From positions 1 through 23,414 of the forward strand of contig JAFWBF010000010.1 of the NCBI GenBank assembly GCA_017507285.1: 23,414 nt of DNA, in the 5' to 3' direction. Both the position numbers and the translations under genes were made by a program. Origin of the DNA: Bacteroidales bacterium (GTDB lineage Bacteria; Bacteroidota; Bacteroidia; Bacteroidales; P3). Positions 13,414 through 20,311 of the stretch are shown here, piece after piece. Each line of letters starts with the position of its first letter. The stretch's first letter is position 1. The notes under the pieces were generated by a model. The model had not been told where the DNA came from. It did not search any database and worked only from the letters and a program-made list of their open reading frames with translations.

Positions 13414-15375
13414 TTAGTTTTCAGTTATAACAAACACAGTTCGTCTATTCTTAGCCCTACCCTCTTCTGTATCGTTGGTAGCAACAGGATTGGCCGAGCC
13501 CATACCCTTATACTGCAGCCTATCGGGCCGAACCCTATTGGCAATAAGATAATCATAAACTGCTTTTGCTCGCTGTTCGGACAGTTTTTGATTGTCCTCT
13601 TCGTCGCCCACATTGTCGGTATAACCCTCTATGGTGGCGTGCACTTTGGGATTCTCTCTCAGAAATTCGATAAAAGCATTAATAACCAACCTGGTATTAT
13701 CGGTAAGTTCGGCCGAATTAAGGGCAAACACAATATCGTTTATCTGATAGCTTCCACCCACTTCGATAGGTAATATCTTGAAATGCAAAAGCGAATCGGG
13801 GGGCAATACAGTATTCTTTTGAACCAAAACACTCGAAAAAGCATACCCCTCACGCTTGGCTATAAGTATGTAATCGTTCTTTGGATTGAGTACGGCAGTA
13901 AAAGTTCCTTCTGTTTCGTCTATCCTATACAACGATTTCTCCTTTGCTCCGGCAGTAATAAAAAGTTCCAAATCGCCACCTATGGGATTGTCGTTTTCGT
14001 CCACCACAGTACCTTTTACCACACATACTTTCTGCGGTTTTATGGCCGGATAGAGGTCAAACTCATAAATATCCATACCTCCTTTATTTGGATATTTGTT
14101 TGATGAAAAATATGCTTTCTCGCCATCGGCGTCAACTCCGAAATAAAATTCATCGCCATCGGTGTTGATAGGATGGCCAAAGTTTAAAGGTTTCTGCCCT
14201 CTCGAATCGTCTACCCGAGTGTAGTACATATCATATCCACCCAATCCTTCCCAACCGTTGGAAGCGAAATATAGCGATACACCATCGGGATGAATAAATG
14301 GGGAACGCTCATTATCTTCGGTATTTACAGAAGGACCCAAGTTTTCCGGACGGCTCCAGTCGCCATTGGGCAACTTATGTACACACCATATATCGGTACC
14401 CCCATAGCCCCCTTGTCGGTTACTGGCAAAATAAAGATAATTGCCATCGGGAGTAATAGAGGGCTGCGACTCCCACGTGGAGGATGTATTTACATTGTTG
14501 CCGGCATTCTGTGGCTCGGTCCATTCGCCATTCTTGTACTCCGAAAAATATATATCGCAGTTGGCATAGTCGGCCTTGGTTTGTTGGGTTATGGAATAAT
14601 AGAGCACTTTGTTATCGGCTGTAAGAGTAAATGTCCCCTCGTTTTTTCCGGTATTGAACGGTGGTTGCATTCGCCTACCTTTACCAAAAGTGCCGTCTTT
14701 CTCTCTATGGCTCTCTATCATCATAGACACACGTGTTTCGAGGTCATGCTTATAAAAAGTACTATTATCTTCATTCTTTACCACATCGCGAATAAAATAC
14801 ATACGCTTACCATCTACAGTTTTGTAGGCCAAATATTCGTTGGCTTCGGTTGATACACCTTGTATGCTTTTGGGCTCGAACGGCACCGGATTTAGATATG
14901 CTTTGGCAAGCGTACGAGACCAATAAGAATATGATTCGGCTTCTTCGATGTAGGCATCGTATCTACCATCCATCTCCATCTCAGCCAAGCCGAAAAAATT
15001 ATCGAAACTTATTACAGCCTGCTCGTAACGTTCGTAGCTGTAATGGACCAAACCCATATAATAATGCAAACGTGCATCGGGAAAGTCGGGACACAAGGCC
15101 AAAACCTTAGACATATTTTTATCTAACGCCGCAAGACTCTCTTTCTTGGCTGCTATGAGCCCCAAAAGAAAGTATGGCTCTGCCACCTCTGGCTCGTCCG
15201 AAACTATTTTCTTAAGTATACCGGTGCTAGCCGTAAACTGCCCTCTTTCGTACATCTCGTAGGCCTTTTGATATTCCTTATAATTCTTCTTGCTCATCTC
15301 CATCTCGCACATCGTTTGTGCCGAAGCCCCCCAAGAGACAATGCCGGCAAGCAACAGCAGAACTATTTTTCTCAT
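13414..15375 (-). CDS. TPR-PD40-OmpA outer-membrane protein (PorE-like architecture)
   Basis: A 653-residue exported protein. The ATG at 15375 puts a signal peptide (residues 1-20, ending GASAQ) at the N-terminus; a start 21 nt upstream would disrupt it. In order there are TPR-like repeats (about 35-155), a PD40/WD40-like beta-propeller (about 180-440, with repeats such as PSITPDGNYLYFASNR and SPFIHPDGVSLYFASN), a carboxypeptidase-regulatory-like fold (about 450-525, KGTVVDENDNPIGG) and a C-terminal OmpA domain (about 545-650, GYTDNVGD...LSEQRAKAVYDYL...NRRTVFV) that should bind peptidoglycan. The same order occurs in the type IX secretion component PorE, but paralogues of unknown role are common in Bacteroidota. 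An ABC exporter gene follows 17 nt downstream. Confidence 0.92.
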   Translation of the reverse strand: MRKIVLLLLAGIVSWGASAQTMCEMEMSKKNYKEYQKAYEMYERGQFTASTGILKKIVSDEPEVAEPYFLLGLIAAKKESLAALDKNMSKVLALCPDFPDARLHYYMGLVHYSYERYEQAVISFDNFFGLAEMEMDGRYDAYIEEAESYSYWSRTLAKAYLNPVPFEPKSIQGVSTEANEYLAYKTVDGKRMYFIRDVVKNEDNSTFYKHDLETRVSMMIESHREKDGTFGKGRRMQPPFNTGKNEGTFTLTADNKVLYYSITQQTKADYANCDIYFSEYKNGEWTEPQNAGNNVNTSSTWESQPSITPDGNYLYFASNRQGGYGGTDIWCVHKLPNGDWSRPENLGPSVNTEDNERSPFIHPDGVSLYFASNGWEGLGGYDMYYTRVDDSRGQKPLNFGHPINTDGDEFYFGVDADGEKAYFSSNKYPNKGGMDIYEFDLYPAIKPQKVCVVKGTVVDENDNPIGGDLELFITAGAKEKSLYRIDETEGTFTAVLNPKNDYILIAKREGYAFSSVLVQKNTVLPPDSLLHFKILPIEVGGSYQINDIVFALNSAELTDNTRLVINAFIEFLRENPKVHATIEGYTDNVGDEEDNQKLSEQRAKAVYDYLIANRVRPDRLQYKGMGSANPVATNDTEEGRAKNRRTVFVITEN

Positions 15376-15454
15376 ATATATATTATTGTATATCATTATT
15401 TATATCCCTATCTATTAAACCATTAGTATTATACGCTACTGCATATAAACTTTA

Positions 15455-15462
15455 CAAAGATA
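15455..15462 (-). promoter_or_regulatory. Bacteroidota -7 element (TATCTTTG) for the OmpA/ABC operon
   Basis: TATCTTTG on the minus strand matches TAnnTTTG, 80 nt upstream of the OmpA-family start. No TTG is found 19-23 nt further upstream, so support is partial. Confidence 0.5.
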
Positions 15463-15603
15463 AGAAATTTACTCCAAACGTACGCCGTTTGCCAACAAAA
15501 AGTATGGGATACACAATATCGTTATAATAACAAAGCCTTGTTCCATGTTTTGAATAAAAAATTTGTGGACAAGTCTTTGAAGAGTGGAATAATATGTAAA
15601 GAA

Positions 15604-16239
15604 TTAGTCCGTTTCTTTTTTCAAAACAAACACACGTGTAGGGCCACGACCGGTGTAGGTAATGCCGGTAGAAGGGTCGGCTGCAAACTTGTGTAGCTCA
15701 CGGTATGCCGATGTTTTGGACATATTAACCAGGTAGGAATATGTAAGTATCGACATTCTACCGTTGGCTTCGAGGAATTTTTTTGCACGCTCGAGGCGTT
15801 GGCCTTCGGTGTATGGCGACATTCGCAGGCGACGTTCGCCACTTCGTTCCAACCTACAGTTAGCATTCACCCTCTTTATCAGTTTCTTATCTACTCGTAG
15901 GTTTACACCCGTCACCTCTATACTTGCGGCATTTCTTTTGCCCGTATTAGCATCAAGTTCCTCTACCTCCCTGCCTTTCTTAGGCCCTATCTTGGTACTG
16001 AAAGTGCCTATTCCATCAATGGTTACCGTATAGCCTAAACCCAGCAAATCAGCTAGCTTTTCGACAGCTTGTGTAAGCACAGCCTCCGCCATCGAGGCCG
16101 ATATTCCCACTCCATTGTCTATCATATACTCCACAAACTCTCCGTGGCTGTAATTTCTGTAGGTTTCCATCTTATAATAAACCTTTTGATTGCCATCTTT
16201 GCGTATATCAGGCATCTCTCGCTTAACAAACTTTGCCAT
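15604..16239 (-). CDS. HU-like DNA-binding protein with C-terminal winged-helix-like region
   Basis: A 211-residue protein of the Bacteroidota HU-related (HU-HIG) family. Residues 25-125 carry an HU/IHF-like fold: YRNYSHGEFVEYMIDN, then AEAVLTQAVEKLADLL and the beta-arm approach GYTVTIDGIGTFSTKIG (69-85), a close parallel of HU's conserved region. HU is normally ~90 residues; here ~85 more follow, including GRMSILTYSYLVNMSKTSAYRELHKFA (helix-turn-helix-like, 160-186) and a wing-like ITYTGRGPTRVFVL (193-206). It is likely a nucleoid-associated or regulatory protein. The gene is monocistronic, with an intergenic repeat array ~180 bp upstream. Its targets are unknown. Confidence 0.87.
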   Translation of the reverse strand: MAKFVKREMPDIRKDGNQKVYYKMETYRNYSHGEFVEYMIDNGVGISASMAEAVLTQAVEKLADLLGLGYTVTIDGIGTFSTKIGPKKGREVEELDANTGKRNAASIEVTGVNLRVDKKLIKRVNANCRLERSGERRLRMSPYTEGQRLERAKKFLEANGRMSILTYSYLVNMSKTSAYRELHKFAADPSTGITYTGRGPTRVFVLKKETD

Positions 16240-16292
16240 ATTGCTTTCTTGTTGTATTGGTTGATTTATCTATTATACTATTCAAACTCTTT

Positions 16293-16314
16293 CAACGGCT
16301 TTGCAACGACTTTG
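16293..16314. repeat. Two adjacent 11-bp direct repeats upstream of the HU-like gene
   Basis: CAACGGCTTTG is followed directly by CAACGACTTTG (one change), then by a partial third copy CAATGC. They lie about 55-75 bp upstream of the HU-like start, in the likely promoter area. The period equals roughly one helical turn. Significance is uncertain. Confidence 0.5.
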
Positions 16315-16420
16315 CAATGCATAGTTGTGTAGGGTTTCGTAGTACTATTATTTATTTACCCTGCCGGAAAAGTAACGCAAACCAACCGAAAAAATTGCCC
16401 GACAGTACAGTATTTTTATA

Positions 16421-16498
16421 TTCCAAAGTTTGAAACGAATATTTCATAGTTTGAAATATTTGTTCCAAATTTTGGAATATATATTTCATAGTTGGGAA
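16421..16498. repeat. Four imperfect inverted repeats spaced 21 bp apart
   Basis: The units are TTCCAAAGTTTGAA (16421-16434), TTCATAGTTTGAA (16443-16455), TTCCAAATTTTGGAA (16463-16477, near-perfect palindrome) and TTCATAGTTGGGAA (16485-16498). Their centres are 21-21.5 bp apart, two helical turns, so all dyads face the same side of the DNA. This is what an operator array for a cooperative dimeric protein would look like. The binding protein is unknown. Confidence 0.75.
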
Positions 16499-16603
16499 TA
16501 TACTTTTATAATAGGTATTAGAAAGTTTATCGGCGTGGACTTAAAACTTTTACTATGGGGTGTAGCGAAAAATATATTAGGGGATAAGAAATGTAAACAT
16601 TAT

Positions 16604-16643
16604 GGAAAAAAATATGCACCGCAACCATCGTTGCGATGCATAT
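16604..16643 (-). terminator. Rho-independent terminator of the outer-membrane protein gene
   Basis: A 14-bp stem (16612-16625 with 16630-16643, one U-G pair in the minus-strand RNA) with a 4-nt loop is followed on the minus strand by a run of seven T. It lies 25 nt after the stop codon. Confidence 0.92.
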
Positions 16644-16668
16644 CTAATATCATATCAAAGTATTAGGC

Positions 16669-17289
16669 CTAGAACTTATAGGCAGCACCTACCGAGATGT
16701 AGGAATACATGGCCTTGAATCCTGTTTCGGTTCCTCTAATACCAAATGGAGCATACAAAGCTGCATCAACAGTAGCCATCCAATGTTCAGAAAATTCCCA
16801 ACTTCCTCTAAGACCTACATTTACCATTTCGTAAACATGTCCAAAACTTTGCACCAAAGTTCCGGATTTATCAAAACCCAAACCAATGGTAGCCAACGCC
16901 AAAACATTCCATTTTGCTTCTCTTTCGGCTCCTTGTATTGCATCCATTATAGAGAACGAACAACCTACAGTAGCAGCCAAACTTTTGCCTAGTCCGCTAC
17001 CAACATCATGCATCGAGCCTTGAAAAACTATGCCCCAAAGGCTGTTTAGCTGTTTAGAAAAATACAAATTAAACCCGTATGAAGCAGAATTGTCGGTGTT
17101 TTCAACCTTATCTATCGGCAAGGTAAGTCCACCGTTTAATCCAACCGACCAATCGCTCCAAAGGTCAAAAGCACCTAACTCTTTTTTCGGTTTCGGTTCC
17201 TCATCCATTAGTTCATCCTGTGCAACAGAAACAACAGAACACATCAATAATGATGCAAAAAATCCAAATTTTAAAAATCTTTTCAACAT
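16669..17289 (-). CDS. Outer-membrane beta-barrel protein, unknown function
   Basis: A 206-residue exported protein with a signal peptide (residues 1-23, ending SVAQ). An acidic/basic linker follows (DELMDEEPKPKKE), then alternating amphipathic strands (WSVGLNGGLTLPI, SYGFNLYFSKQL, WGIVFQGSM, ...MVNVGLRGSWEF, HWMATVDAALYAPFGI, YSYISVGAAYKF). The last residue is Phe after a strand, the usual barrel-assembly signal. The size suits an 8-strand barrel. No specific family is recognised. It has a canonical promoter ~120 nt upstream and its own terminator, so it is a monocistronic unit. Confidence 0.82.
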   Translation of the reverse strand: MLKRFLKFGFFASLLMCSVVSVAQDELMDEEPKPKKELGAFDLWSDWSVGLNGGLTLPIDKVENTDNSASYGFNLYFSKQLNSLWGIVFQGSMHDVGSGLGKSLAATVGCSFSIMDAIQGAEREAKWNVLALATIGLGFDKSGTLVQSFGHVYEMVNVGLRGSWEFSEHWMATVDAALYAPFGIRGTETGFKAMYSYISVGAAYKF

Positions 17290-17410
17290 AAATTTCTCTT
17301 TTTAATTACTAATTTATCTTTTATTTATCCTTTTATTTGAGCAAAATATATTATTTAAAACCATAACCATCAATATAATAGTCATTTATCAGTCAAAAAA
17401 AACAACTTTG

Positions 17411-17441
17411 CAAAAATAGTAGTTTTTCATGACATATACAA
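17411..17441 (-). promoter_or_regulatory. Bacteroidota promoter (TTG-N20-TATTTTTG) of the outer-membrane protein gene
   Basis: On the minus strand TTG at 17441-17439, then exactly 20 nt, then TATTTTTG at 17418-17411. It implies a long leader (~115 nt) before the ATG at 17289. Confidence 0.75.
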
Positions 17442-17708
17442 ATAGTTTTTTGTCCTGCCAATTTGAGATTCGAAACAAGAACAAATAAAACTTCAACAAA
17501 AGAATTATCCTTACAAGCCACTAAATTTGTCAATTACGATATTTGACACGATATTTCTAAACCACAATGCATGTAATTTTTGCATTTTTGACATGATAAA
17601 GAACGAAAAAACACACATTTTTGAGCATCTACAAAGATTATTCTTAAAAAAAATTGTACGATAAATCAATATCTTATAAAGATAAGAATAAAAAAGATTG
17701 AAATAAAG

Positions 17709-17739
17709 TTGGCGGATTGAAATAAAATTAGTACCTTTG
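17709..17739 (+). promoter_or_regulatory. Bacteroidota promoter (TTG-N20-TACCTTTG) of tRNA-His
   Basis: TTG at 17709-17711, exactly 20 nt, then TACCTTTG at 17732-17739, 16 nt before the tRNA. Confidence 0.88.
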
Positions 17740-17755
17740 CAAACGATTTCGAGAC

Positions 17756-17830
17756 GGTGGGTGTAGCTCAGCTGGTTAGAGTGCCGGATTGTGGTTCCGA
17801 AGGTCGTGGGTTCGAATCCCATCTCCCACC
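17756..17830 (+). tRNA. tRNA-His (anticodon GTG)
   Basis: A type I tRNA with the extra 5' G(-1) (17756) facing C73 (17830), a His identity element. The anticodon loop TTGTGGT carries GTG. The T arm is GTGGG-TTCGAAT-CCCAT and the D arm GCTC...GAGT. CCA is not encoded. By my alignment two stem positions are not paired: U6-U67 in the acceptor stem and C27-A43 in the anticodon stem. Confidence 0.95.
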
Positions 17831-17832
17831 CT

Positions 17833-17864
17833 AAAAGAGAATAATGAAAGTTGTTCTCTTTTTT
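17833..17864 (+). terminator. Rho-independent terminator of tRNA-His
   Basis: A 9-bp stem (AAAAGAGAA at 17833-17841 with its complement at 17854-17862) and a 12-nt loop end in a T run directly after the tRNA. Confidence 0.85.
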
Positions 17865-17884
17865 GTTTTACAGTGTTTACCAAA

Positions 17885-17919
17885 CAAAAAACCGTTGACA
17901 GTCATCACGACGCCAACGG
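17885..17919 (-). terminator. Probable terminator of the ECF sigma factor gene
   Basis: On the minus strand CCGTTG (17919-17914) pairs with CAACGG (17897-17892), with an inner GTC/GAC pairing inside the loop, followed by a T run. It lies ~50 nt after the sigma-factor stop codon. Confidence 0.7.
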
Positions 17920-17968
17920 CAAAATACAAACAAATTTATTACACTAAAACATGAGAAATAAAGTCTTT

Positions 17969-18475
17969 TTATTCCGAATATTCTTTCAGCCTATTTATCA
18001 ATTTCTTTCTACAAAAGAATATTCTGCTTTTCACTGTGCCGATAGAGAGATTTAATTCTTCGGCAATTTCTTTGTACTTATACCCTTGATATTGCATAAT
18101 AAACGGGATACGTTGTTCGTCAGAAATACCATCAATAGCCTGATTAAGTTCTTTTACACTCAACTCTGCCTCCGGCATGCCATACACACTCTTGGTAGAA
18201 TTATTAAGGTAGTAAGCATCTTCAGTCTTATCAATAATAGTTGCCGACTTTACTGCTCTACGGTAGTTGTTTATAAACGTATTTCGCATAATCGTATATG
18301 TCCATGCTTTAAGATTGGTATTGTCCTCAAATTTATCTCTATAAATTAAGGCTTTTAAAAAAGTGTCTTGAACCAAATCTTTGGCATCATCACGATTATT
18401 TGTCAACGAGTAGGCATAATATTCAAGCCCTTCTTTCAGCTTTATCAAAGCTGCATTAAATAATGTAGCATCCAT
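17969..18475 (-). CDS. RNA polymerase ECF-type sigma-70 factor
   Basis: A 168-residue ECF sigma factor. Region 2 spans about residues 10-75 (DDAKDLVQDTFLKAL at 29-43 and NLKAWTYTIMRNTFINNYRR at 54-73; core binding and -10 recognition). Region 4 spans about 112-165 (ISDEQRIPFIMQYQGYKYKE, IAEELNLSIGTVKSR; helix-turn-helix for the -35 element). There is no region 1.1 or 3, as expected for ECF factors. No anti-sigma gene lies next to it on either side: tRNA-His lies downstream and tsaE is divergent upstream. Its promoter is the standard housekeeping type, so it may be constitutively expressed. Its regulon is unknown. Confidence 0.93.
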   Translation of the reverse strand: MDATLFNAALIKLKEGLEYYAYSLTNNRDDAKDLVQDTFLKALIYRDKFEDNTNLKAWTYTIMRNTFINNYRRAVKSATIIDKTEDAYYLNNSTKSVYGMPEAELSVKELNQAIDGISDEQRIPFIMQYQGYKYKEIAEELNLSIGTVKSRIFFCRKKLINRLKEYSE

Positions 18476-18526
18476 ATTAATAGTTTTTATTGTTTTTCTA
18501 CATATATATACATGCTAAAAACGTGC

Positions 18527-18557
18527 CAAAATTATCCAACAACGAATATTTTTTCAA
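18527..18557 (-). promoter_or_regulatory. Bacteroidota promoter (TTG-N20-TAATTTTG) of the ECF sigma gene
   Basis: On the minus strand TTG at 18557-18555, exactly 20 nt, then TAATTTTG at 18534-18527, about 50 nt before the ATG at 18475. Confidence 0.82.
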
Positions 18558-18656
18558 TAAATCTTTATTTTTTTATCAAACAATGAAATAATGAAACATT
18601 TTTATAGTTTCTAAGTAGAATATATATAATTATACGTAACATTGATACAAAACCCG

Positions 18657-19082
18657 ATGATTGAAGCAATTTGTAAAAACAAAACAGAACTACCCCAAAT
18701 AGCATCATTGCTATTAGAATCGTTCCCTAATGATCGGTTCTTTGCATTCTTTGGCAATATGGGAGCAGGGAAAACCACATTGATAAAAGAGATATGCTCC
18801 ATACTAGGAGTAACCGACAATGTGTGTAGCCCTACATTCTCCATTATCAACGAATACATAAACAACGAAGGTTCTAGCATATACCATTTCGATTTCTATA
18901 GGCTAAACAAGCTTGAAGAAACCTACGATATGGGTTATGAAGAATATTTTTATAGTGGCAACTACTGCTTTAGCGAATGGTCGGAGAAGATAGAACCACT
19001 ATTACCCCAAAGCTATATACGCATTGACATACAAGAAATAGACAATGGTGTACGCAAGTTTGTGGCCACCCGAATAGAATAA
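18657..19082 (+). CDS. tsaE: tRNA threonylcarbamoyladenosine biosynthesis ATPase TsaE
   Basis: A 141-residue P-loop protein (formerly YjeE). With TsaB and TsaD it is needed to form the t6A modification at position 37 of ANN-decoding tRNAs; TsaE hydrolyses ATP to drive the cycle. Motifs are the P-loop GNMGAGKTT (33-41), SPTFSIINEY (58-67), HFDFYRL (77-83) and FSEWSEKI (105-112). The ATG at 18657 is preferred over a TTG 15 nt upstream because it gives the normal length. The alanine dehydrogenase-like gene follows after 12 nt, so the two are probably co-transcribed. No TAnnTTTG promoter is visible just upstream. Confidence 0.95.
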   Translation: MIEAICKNKTELPQIASLLLESFPNDRFFAFFGNMGAGKTTLIKEICSILGVTDNVCSPTFSIINEYINNEGSSIYHFDFYRLNKLEETYDMGYEEYFYSGNYCFSEWSEKIEPLLPQSYIRIDIQEIDNGVRKFVATRIE

Positions 19083-19094
19083 AAATACATTATC

Positions 19095-20279
19095 ATGGAA
19101 ATAGATCTATCCATTGCTACAGCCGAAAAATTATCTTCTTACATTGGCACCCGACATCACTACTCCATAGGAATACCTATCGAAACCGAGAAATCCGAAC
19201 AGCGAGTAGGTCTTACACCTCAAGCAGTATCTATATTGGTAGAAGCCGGTCATAATGTTTTGGTAGAACATAACGCCGGCTTAAAATCCGGTTTTGCCGA
19301 TAATGAATATATCAATAGCGGTGCCTTCATAGTCAAAAACGAAGAAGTTTTTAATACCGAAATAATATTCAAAATAGCACCTCCCACCATTGAAGAAATT
19401 GGCAAAATGCGAAAACATGCAATTGTATTTTCTATTGCCTTTACTCGTACGCAGCCCGAAGAATACTTCCATCTTCTGATAAAAAAGAAGATAACAACTA
19501 TTGCCTACGACAATCTGAAAAACAAAAACGGCAACCTTATAATAATGGATACGCTTTGCAAAATAATAGGTAACGCATGCCCACTTATTGCTGGAGAATA
19601 TTTTTCATTGGCCAACGACGGATACATAATAGGTTCTTTTGGTGGAATACCACCTGCCGAAATAGTATTTTTGGGCGCTACCAAAATTGCCGAAACAGCA
19701 GCAAAAATATTTTTGTCGATGGATGCCTCTATAAAAATATTCGACTGCTCGCTGTCTCGACTCAATGATATAAAACAAACATTGGGCCATCCCGTATACA
19801 CTTCAACCCTTTATCCCGAAACACTTAGAAATGCAATAACTAAAGCCGACTTGGTAATTGCCGATTCTTTTTACCGAACAAAAGATGAATACCTTATAGA
19901 TGAGGAGCTAGTGAAAAAGATGAAAAAAGGTAGTTTGATAATAGATGTAGGAATTGCACAGGGAACAAAAATAGAAACATCACGCCCAACAACATTAGAA
20001 CACCCATTCTATACCAAACACAATGTAACACACTATTGTGTACCAAATATATCGGCACGATTTCCAAAAACATCATCCGAAGCCATAAGCAACATCCTTT
20101 CACCTATTCTGCTAGAACTGGCCAAAGGACATTCGTTCGATGAACTACTATTAATAAACAAAAGTTTACGCAGTGGAATATATATCTACAAAGGGATACT
20201 CACTGATAACTTTGTGGCAAAAAAATATAAAATAAACGCAAAAAAATTGGACATACTTTTGGATTTTTCCATGAGCTGA
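19095..20279 (+). CDS. Alanine dehydrogenase/PNT-like protein with degenerate active-site motifs
   Basis: A 394-residue homologue of alanine dehydrogenase (Ald), which interconverts alanine and pyruvate with NAD+. The N-terminal AlaDh/PNT domain keeps R37 (EQRVGLTP) and K93 (IIFKIAPP). The C-terminal part keeps HYCVPNISARFPKTSS (313-328). The nucleotide-binding loop, normally GxGxxG, reads GATKIA (194-199), lacking the second and third glycines. The position of the catalytic Asp (IDQGG in Mycobacterium tuberculosis Ald) reads GIAQGT (286-291), with Ala288 in its place. D217, the acidic residue that usually contacts the NAD ribose, remains. Family membership is clear; Ald activity is doubtful. 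It follows tsaE by 12 nt. It could be a non-catalytic paralogue or have a different substrate. Confidence 0.88.
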   Translation: MEIDLSIATAEKLSSYIGTRHHYSIGIPIETEKSEQRVGLTPQAVSILVEAGHNVLVEHNAGLKSGFADNEYINSGAFIVKNEEVFNTEIIFKIAPPTIEEIGKMRKHAIVFSIAFTRTQPEEYFHLLIKKKITTIAYDNLKNKNGNLIIMDTLCKIIGNACPLIAGEYFSLANDGYIIGSFGGIPPAEIVFLGATKIAETAAKIFLSMDASIKIFDCSLSRLNDIKQTLGHPVYTSTLYPETLRNAITKADLVIADSFYRTKDEYLIDEELVKKMKKGSLIIDVGIAQGTKIETSRPTTLEHPFYTKHNVTHYCVPNISARFPKTSSEAISNILSPILLELAKGHSFDELLLINKSLRSGIYIYKGILTDNFVAKKYKINAKKLDILLDFSMS

Positions 20280-20311
20280 TGGAATGCCAACAAAAGAAAA
20301 TAGCAAATAAA

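Larger units (their letters stand above)
16240..16668. other. 429-bp intergenic region with two repeat patterns, no gene seen
   Basis: No convincing reading frame. It lies between the HU-like gene and the outer-membrane protein gene, both on the minus strand. It contains two 11-bp direct repeats (16293-16314), four phased inverted repeats (16421-16498) and the terminator of the outer-membrane protein gene (16604-16643). No TAnnTTTG promoter for the HU-like gene was found. Confidence 0.65.
17290..17755. other. Intergenic region, about 466 bp, with two divergent promoters
   Basis: AT-rich sequence with a ~120-nt leader of the outer-membrane protein gene, its promoter at 17411-17441 and the tRNA-His promoter at 17709-17739. 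Between 17442 and 17708 I see no gene, clear hairpin or repeat. The minus-strand frame at 17511-17822 is an artefact of reading through the tRNA gene. Confidence 0.7.

Noticed and set aside
17511..17822. Minus-strand 103-codon frame over the tRNA-His region
   Set aside because: Its N-terminus is the antisense reading of tRNA-His, a common false gene call; the rest is AT-rich intergenic sequence.
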